This document shows, piece after piece, positions 58,713 to 64,000 of a stretch of DNA of 64,000 nucleotides (the stretch's first letter is position 1; each line of letters opens with the position of its first letter). The DNA comes from Plotosus lineatus (Eukaryota > Chordata > Actinopteri > Siluriformes > Plotosidae): NCBI GenBank assembly GCA_024760905.1, contig CM045735.1, positions 4,494,661 to 4,558,660 of the forward strand, in the 5' to 3' direction. The notes below the pieces were generated by a model. The model saw only the letters and a program-made list of their open reading frames with translations. It ran no database searches and was not told where the DNA came from. The translations under genes were made by a program, and so were the position numbers.

Positions 58713-61696
58713 CCCCACTTCATGTTTTCCATCATAACAGACACTGCTTTTTTCCGTTCAGGGTGAAGGGACGGTGGTAGACTGGAGCCTTGGTGTAATA
58801 AAGTAAAAAATTGTAATGCTTAGTAAATCCCTGTGGTATAAAACGAATAAAAGGCTTTAAGGTGTGATTTTTTTTTTTTCTTTTCTGTAATAGCACAGTC
58901 ATTATTACGGTGATATTGTGACTGCAGCCTTGTGGAGTCATTATAATATTCCATACAGGAAGAAATGACAAGAAGATGAAGTGAAACAAGGGAAAATTGC
59001 AAGGAACAAGTATTCAAGACCTGATATTTGTGGTTGATTGCATCGTTTTTCTTGTTAAGTAGAAGAATACTAAATATACGAGGCCAAACGGGCCATTTGG
59101 GACTGTAGGCTGTTTCTTCATCGTTAATTTAAGACCCTTTTTTGTTTTTGTTTTTCACTCCAGTAATATTTTTAATCTTTCCATTTTTACTTTCCTCCAG
59201 TTCTTTTTCTGTTTTCTTTATGCCCCCCATCGACTTTTAGCCTTTTCCTTTGTGGTCCCCTCCCTTCGTCTTTTTTAAAAATGTTTTGTTCGAGCCCTTC
59301 AGTTACTGCACCGTCCTGCTCCACGCACTCATCCTTCCATCTTGCAGGTTTCGTGTCTGGTGACTGTAGAGTGTTGAAATTCATACGAGTCGAATCTAAC
59401 CCAGGTGCTACGTTCAGCCTCTTGCATGCCGAGGGCGGCAATGCCAGTCAGAACCTCACCCCAGGAGCCCAGATAATGTTCAACTTGCTTCAAAAGTGCA
59501 CTGTAGAGCAAAGTCACTGCTGACTTCAGGAGGTTTAATGTCCTCCTGGGCAGGAGCAGATTTTTTAAAAGGATCTTTATTGCTGGAAAAAGACGCAGGG
59601 TCAGTGTTTTCTTATTTCACTGGGCTTCACTTCATTACTTTGTCGCCTCTAAGAAACCCCATGTGATTCTCAAATACTGAATATGTTTCTCCCCAAATTA
59701 TTTAGTTTGAACTAGAAACAAAATGACATACAGTACCTCTGAGCTAGAGCTGTGTAATGGGCTTTAGGCTTTTGTATTGTAGGTTTTTGAACAGGTGAAG
59801 TCTGTCAACATTCATCATCATTTCTTCTTACTCGTGTTTACTCCTTGCCACTTTATTAGGTACATCATCCATATTCGCATGGGTCACCCGTGCAATTGTC
59901 TGATCAGATGAATAAAATCATGCAGGTGGAGTTTTCAGTGAAAGTTTATATCTTGAGTCAGCAGAAGGATGAAAAAAAAATTATTCTAGCGCATGACATT
60001 CATGGCATCAGGACTGACCTCCTGAGGTTTAAATGCACAAAAAATAACGTGGAAAAAAAAAAACCTTGCAAAAACACCTGCAGACATCAAAAGAGAACAG
60101 CCAGCCCAATTTGAGCTGACAAAGTGGGAAGCAGACAATAATCTCAAAGCTTGAGACACATCATGTTCCTCTCCTGCACTGAGATCGAGAATCAAATGGA
60201 ACAGAGTCATAATCCTTTTACAATTGAAGTGGTATCACATTTTTCAGGTGTTTACAATGAAATGCACAGTGAGTTTATAAGCCATATTAATGTTTTAATA
60301 GACTCCAAAATAAAGTAAAGCGGCATCTGCACACAAATAGAAAAATGAAAAATGATCTTGTGAGGAACTTAATATTTTTTGTGTGAGTGATTAATGTTCA
60401 TTCATTCAATGTTACATTCCACGCCAACATACGTATTAAAAGCTTATCAAGTGGAGTCTAGTGAAGGCTTCCTTAAGCAATGAGGTTGTGTTGCCATGGA
60501 TACAAACATTATGCCGACTGATGTAAATCCACGCTGTGTAATTGCAAGGCATTTAGGACTTGGAGTGTCCCCCATGAATAACTTTTTTCTTTTTTATCAC
60601 CTCCTGCTTGTTGACTTCTCCTAGCTGGTCTTCCTCTCGCTAATGATTGTTGATTTCCATCTGAGAAGGTGAAACATTTATGCAGGTTAACAAACCACAG
60701 GTTCGGTTATGAAAATGCTGCAGTTTGAAGACAAAGTTTTTAAAAACCACAGATGTGGTAACTCCAGTGAGGCGGATTGAACAAAATAAACCGCAGGGTG
60801 CACGCAGTCATTATTCTGCTTCATAATCTGCGGGGCAGAAGCCCCAGTCCCTAAAAAACTCAATTTCAAACATCACATAATTAGAATAAATCGTTAGTGT
60901 AGCGGCGTTGACGACATACAGTGAAGTTAGTCGTGGTGAATACATCTCGTATACGCCATCAGAGAGAGAGTCACTCTTTATGCCATTTTCATCTCATTAT
61001 CTGCATCATTCAATGCAAATCCTGTACGCAAACAACACTGATAGATTGTTGAGAGCCGTCATAAATATATGTGGCGTGTTATTTTTCTGAGTGCTAATGA
61101 TCGTCGCTTCATCGACTGCCGACTTGGGTGAAGGTATTAAGTTAATGAGTTAATGCAGTGTAATGATGAAATGTTAACGTTGTAAATTCAGGGTCGGTTT
61201 CTATAGTGATAAATATCCCTGCTGTAGATATGAATAATTTATTTTTCAAAGATCAGTCAGCTATGAAAAATAAAAATAAAACTCCTAAACTCACTTTGAT
61301 AGAATTCTAAAAAGAAAAGGAGCAAGGGATGTCTGGGGAAAACAAAAGTGTACACATTGCCTTTCCTTCTGTGAAAAGCAGTTCTCTCTGTTATGGATCA
61401 TGTCGATAAGTGTAGCATCTGCCGGGGTTAAATCTGGATTTAATCATGTTGACCAGTTTTCATGATTATAACAGGATTTCTTTCACATTGCAGACATTAT
61501 GAGATCAGCTAAATTAAGTAAATCTCAGCTGTCCAAAAAAATAACACAAAATAAAGAAGTTTTACTTCTCTCAGAACACCCAAGTATAACGCTGAAGCAA
61601 CGTACCTTTTTTTGAACACTTCAGCATAACACTCTGATTAGGTTCCCTTTGGAAATCACTGCTGGATATGGGGAGTATAATCATTTAATTGTAATA
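58713..61696. other. Unique intronic DNA
   Basis: No exon of the receptor gene and no family repeat was recognised in these 3 kb. Confidence 0.5.
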
Positions 61697-61986
61697 GCTT
61701 TACAACCCGTTAGTGCGTCCGCCTCGCAGCAGGAACGCCCTGGGTTCGATTCACAGCCTGGGCGTTCCTGTGTGGAGTTTGCATGTTCTTCCCATTCTTG
61801 TGTGGTTTCCTCCCAGTCCAGAAACATGTACAGTGGGTTAATTGGCTGTTCTAAATCACTCCTAGGTGTGAACGGTTGTGTGAGTGTTGTAAACCACCCT
61901 CGTCCAGGGGTGAGATGGCTGAGATGTGCCCCAGTCTCACCGTGACAGTAATTAGGATATAGCGGTTCAGAAAATGAATGAATGAG
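61697..61986 (+). repeat. SINE-A copy, near full length
   Basis: CCGCCTCGCAGCAGGAACGC and the B box CTGGGTTCGATTCAC. The body TTCCTGTGTGGAGTTTGCAT and AATTGGCTGTTCTAAATCAC leads to the 3' end TAATTAGGATATAGCGGTTC with an AATGAATGAATG tail. Confidence 0.9.
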
Positions 61987-62788
61987 CTTTACAAGCCATA
62001 GATATCATTATATCTTGGAGAATGGGTTGTAAGGTCAGGGCCCATAATATCTGTGATACAAATCTCTTCAAGAGAAGCATTTTAGAAGCATCTAAAGCTC
62101 AATAATGGGCATGGAAATATGTACCATAGCCCCCCATTAATGGACTTTATCAGAATTTTCCCTTCCTTTCCTTACAGCCAGCTGACTGAATAATCAGGAA
62201 TAATTGCTGCTTCATGTCAGACTCAGAAAGTTCAAATTGCTGAACTGTTTGGAAAAGATCAGCGTAATGGAAAATTGCTTATACTGATTGTGTTGTCGCA
62301 TTTTGACGCTGTCTGAATCAGTAATGGAAATGAGACGAAAATGTCATTTCACACCCTTCCTGTTCTGTTCCATTATATTTCACTTAAATCTTTATAAAGT
62401 CTCGTGCAATGCTGGTTTCCTCCCTGCTCACAATTCACCATTTTCAAACTGTCTGGATTAGCAATCGTCTAAAAACAAGGCAGAAACGCAGAGTGTTGTG
62501 TAGGTGAAATAATATGACCAGCTCTGTAGTTTCAAACTGCTTGTAGACAAAAATAATCACAGAAACTCTGAGTGTGCAGGACATAAGGATTACAAAGAGT
62601 CCGCCCTGTATACCATTTTAAAAATTCAAGGATGTACAGTTCATTTGTGACGCTTGAATTTGTCAGACTGTTTATCATAAATTACCACGATGTATAGACA
62701 AATATAACCTATTATATATATATATATAAGGTTATACTTAGCACCAAGAACATAACTTTAAGTGTTAGATTCAACACTCCTTGTTATA
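61987..62788. other. Unique intronic DNA
   Basis: A short (TA)n lies at 62714-62729. Nothing else was recognised. Confidence 0.5.
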
Positions 62789-62855
62789 CAGGTATACCTC
62801 GGCTTACGTCGTTAATTGGTTCCAGGAGAGACAATGTAAGTCGAAAATGACTTTA
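62789..62855. mobile_element. Left end fragment of a Tigger-like element
   Basis: CAGGTATACCTCGGCTTACG after TA, then TCGTTAATTGGTTCCAGG and GTAAGTCGAAAATGAC. The element is cut off by the following (TA)n run (62867-62912) and a LINE. Confidence 0.75.
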
Positions 62856-62858
62856 AAA

Positions 62859-62866
<8 letters not shown>

Positions 62867-62912
<46 letters not shown>
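62867..62912. repeat. (TA)n microsatellite
   Basis: About 23 TA units between the Tigger-like end and the LINE 5' end. Confidence 0.96.
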
Positions 62913-62914
<2 letters not shown>

Positions 62915-62915
62915 G

Positions 62916-64000
62916 TGGGGGGGGGGCACAAGTCATTGTTCATTCTCACATCAATCCCAAGCCTGGATAAATACAGACAGTTGCGAAAGGAAACCCATCC
63001 GGCGTAAAACTTGTTTTAAGATCAACATTCGAATGATCAAAATGAATTTCATACCGGATTGGCCGAGGCCCTGGTTAACAATGACCGCCATCAGTGCTGT
63101 TAACCAACAGGGTTAGGAGAGTTGGGACTTTGAATGTTGGAACTATGACAGGAAAAGGTAGAAAGCTGGCTGACATGATGCAGAGGAGGAAGGTGGACAT
63201 ACCATGTGTTCAGGAGACCAGGTGGAAAAGTAGGAAGGCTAGAAGCTTAGGAGCAGGGTTTAAGCTGTTGTATCATGGTGTGGATGGGAAAATAAATGGA
63301 GTAGGAGTCATCTTGAAGGAGGGGTTTGTCAGGAATGTTCTAGGAGTGAAAAGAGTGTCAGACAGAGTGATAACTCTCAAGTTGAAATTGAAGGCGTGAT
63401 GTTCAATGTTGTTAGTGCTTATGCCCCACTGGCAGGATGTGAGCTAGAAGAGAAGGAGAGATTCTGGAGTGAGTTAGATGAAGCGATGCAAAGTACCCCC
63501 AGAGGTGAAAGAGTGGTCATTGGTGCAGACTTCAATGGACATATTGGTGCAGGCAACAGAGGGAACGAGGAAGTGATGGGCAGGTTTGGTATCCAGGACA
63601 GGAACACAGAAGGACAGGTGTTGATAGATTTTGAAAAAAGGATGGGAATGGCTGTGGTAAATACTTTCTTCCAGAAGAGACAGGAGCATAGGGTGACTTA
63701 TAAAAGTGGAGGTAGGAGCACACAGGTAGACTACATCTTGTGTAGGCGATGTAATTTGAAGGAAGTCAGTGACTGCAAAATAGTAGTGGGTGAGAGTGTT
63801 GGCAAACATCATAGAATAGTGGCGTGCAGGATGACGCTGATGGTGAGGAAGGTGAAGAAGGCAAAGGCAGAGCAGAAGACAAAGAGACAAAGTGGTGGAA
63901 ACTGAAAAGGAAGAGTGTCATGTTGTCTTCAAGGAGGAGTTGAAACAGGCTTTGGGTGGACAGGAAGTGCTTCCGGATGACTGGACAACTACAGCCAATG
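62916..64000 (+). mobile_element. RTE-like LINE, 5' third, cut by the window edge
   Basis: The 5' end (GGGGGGCACAAG, then GGATAAATACAGACAGTTGC) matches the 5' end of the copy at 11259-14256 (minus). The endonuclease and start of the linker follow. This copy keeps the ~105 bases missing from the other one. Whether the rest is intact lies outside the window. Confidence 0.93.
63127..63905 (+). pseudogene. RTE-like LINE endonuclease region, one frameshift
   Basis: Endonuclease for target-primed reverse transcription. Motifs in order: LNVGTMTGKGRKLADMMQRR, CVQETRWKS (catalytic Glu), GVGVILKEGFV; then, after a frameshift near 63395, FNVVSAYAPLAGCELEEKER, VIGADFNGHIGAGN (catalytic Asp/Asn), TQVDYILC and ESVGKHHRIVACRM (catalytic His block). 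The frame shifts again near 63890, before the WWKLK linker. Outside the frameshifts the catalytic residues are present, so this copy is younger or less damaged than the one at 13474-13934. Confidence 0.92.

Noticed and set aside
59281..59523. 80-codon frame following a pyrimidine-rich stretch, possible receptor exon
   Set aside because: It contains no GABA-A receptor motif (no FFRQ or WTPDTFF) and no donor in a suitable position.
49841..64000. Next receptor exon (EYTIDVFFRQ block)
   Set aside because: I looked for this coding sequence on the plus strand and did not find it, so it is assumed to lie beyond the window.

Overview
This window is a stretch of vertebrate nuclear DNA, AT-rich and intron-like, most likely from a ray-finned fish. 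Three things point there: a GABA-A receptor alpha-subunit gene split by introns of 4 to 24 kb; several tRNA-derived SINE families and RTE-like LINEs of the kind common in fish; and many TA-flanked and hAT-type DNA transposon remnants plus long microsatellites. No bacterial, organellar or viral gene organisation is visible. The exact species cannot be told from the sequence.

Host gene: one protein-coding gene was found, on the + strand. It is a GABA-A receptor alpha subunit, best matched to alpha-3 (gabra3). Three consecutive coding exons are visible: a signal-peptide exon with the start codon (21414-21520), the exon ending in [13 protein letters not shown] (45510-45631), and the invariant 68-base exon ending in GPVSDTDM (49773-49840). 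Splice phases fit exactly (2 then 1) and together give the first 92 residues. The next exon expected for the family (starting EYTIDVFFRQ) was not found, so the gene continues to the right of the window. Everything else is intron or 5' flank.

Repeats, left to right: GA-rich simple repeat (1-340); two SINE-A copies; a dispersed repeat carrying a pogo-like insertion (2478-4000); a near-perfect foldback palindrome (4671-4767); quiet unique DNA (5.7-11.2 kb); a near-full-length RTE-like LINE with 17-base target duplications (11259-14256); mostly unique DNA with SINE-C and SINE-B copies (14-21 kb); two members of a small transposon family with 6-base target duplications (22.1 and 26.9 kb); LINE and SINE fragments (23-25 kb, 30-36 kb); Tigger-like elements (27.1, 34.1, 37.2, 47.9, 49.9 kb); adjacent SINE-B and SINE-D insertions at one target (41.3-42.0 kb); a hAT element with a recognisable transposase tail (46757-47424); a nested stack of transposons inside a minisatellite (51.4-54.5 kb); a 979-base non-autonomous LINE derivative (56215-57193); a second copy of the dispersed repeat, lacking the pogo-like insertion (58146-58712); and the 5' third of another RTE-like LINE running off the right edge (62916-64000).

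How the parts relate: the RTE-like LINE appears to be the source of the SINE-B 3' end. SINE-B also carries a piece resembling the LINE's 5' end, so its body looks like an internally deleted LINE behind a tRNA-like head. The 56 kb element shows similar logic for a second LINE family. No new multi-gene system was seen; the novelty lies in mobile-element structure. SINE and transposon family labels (SINE-A to -D, LINE-2) are local names for this window.
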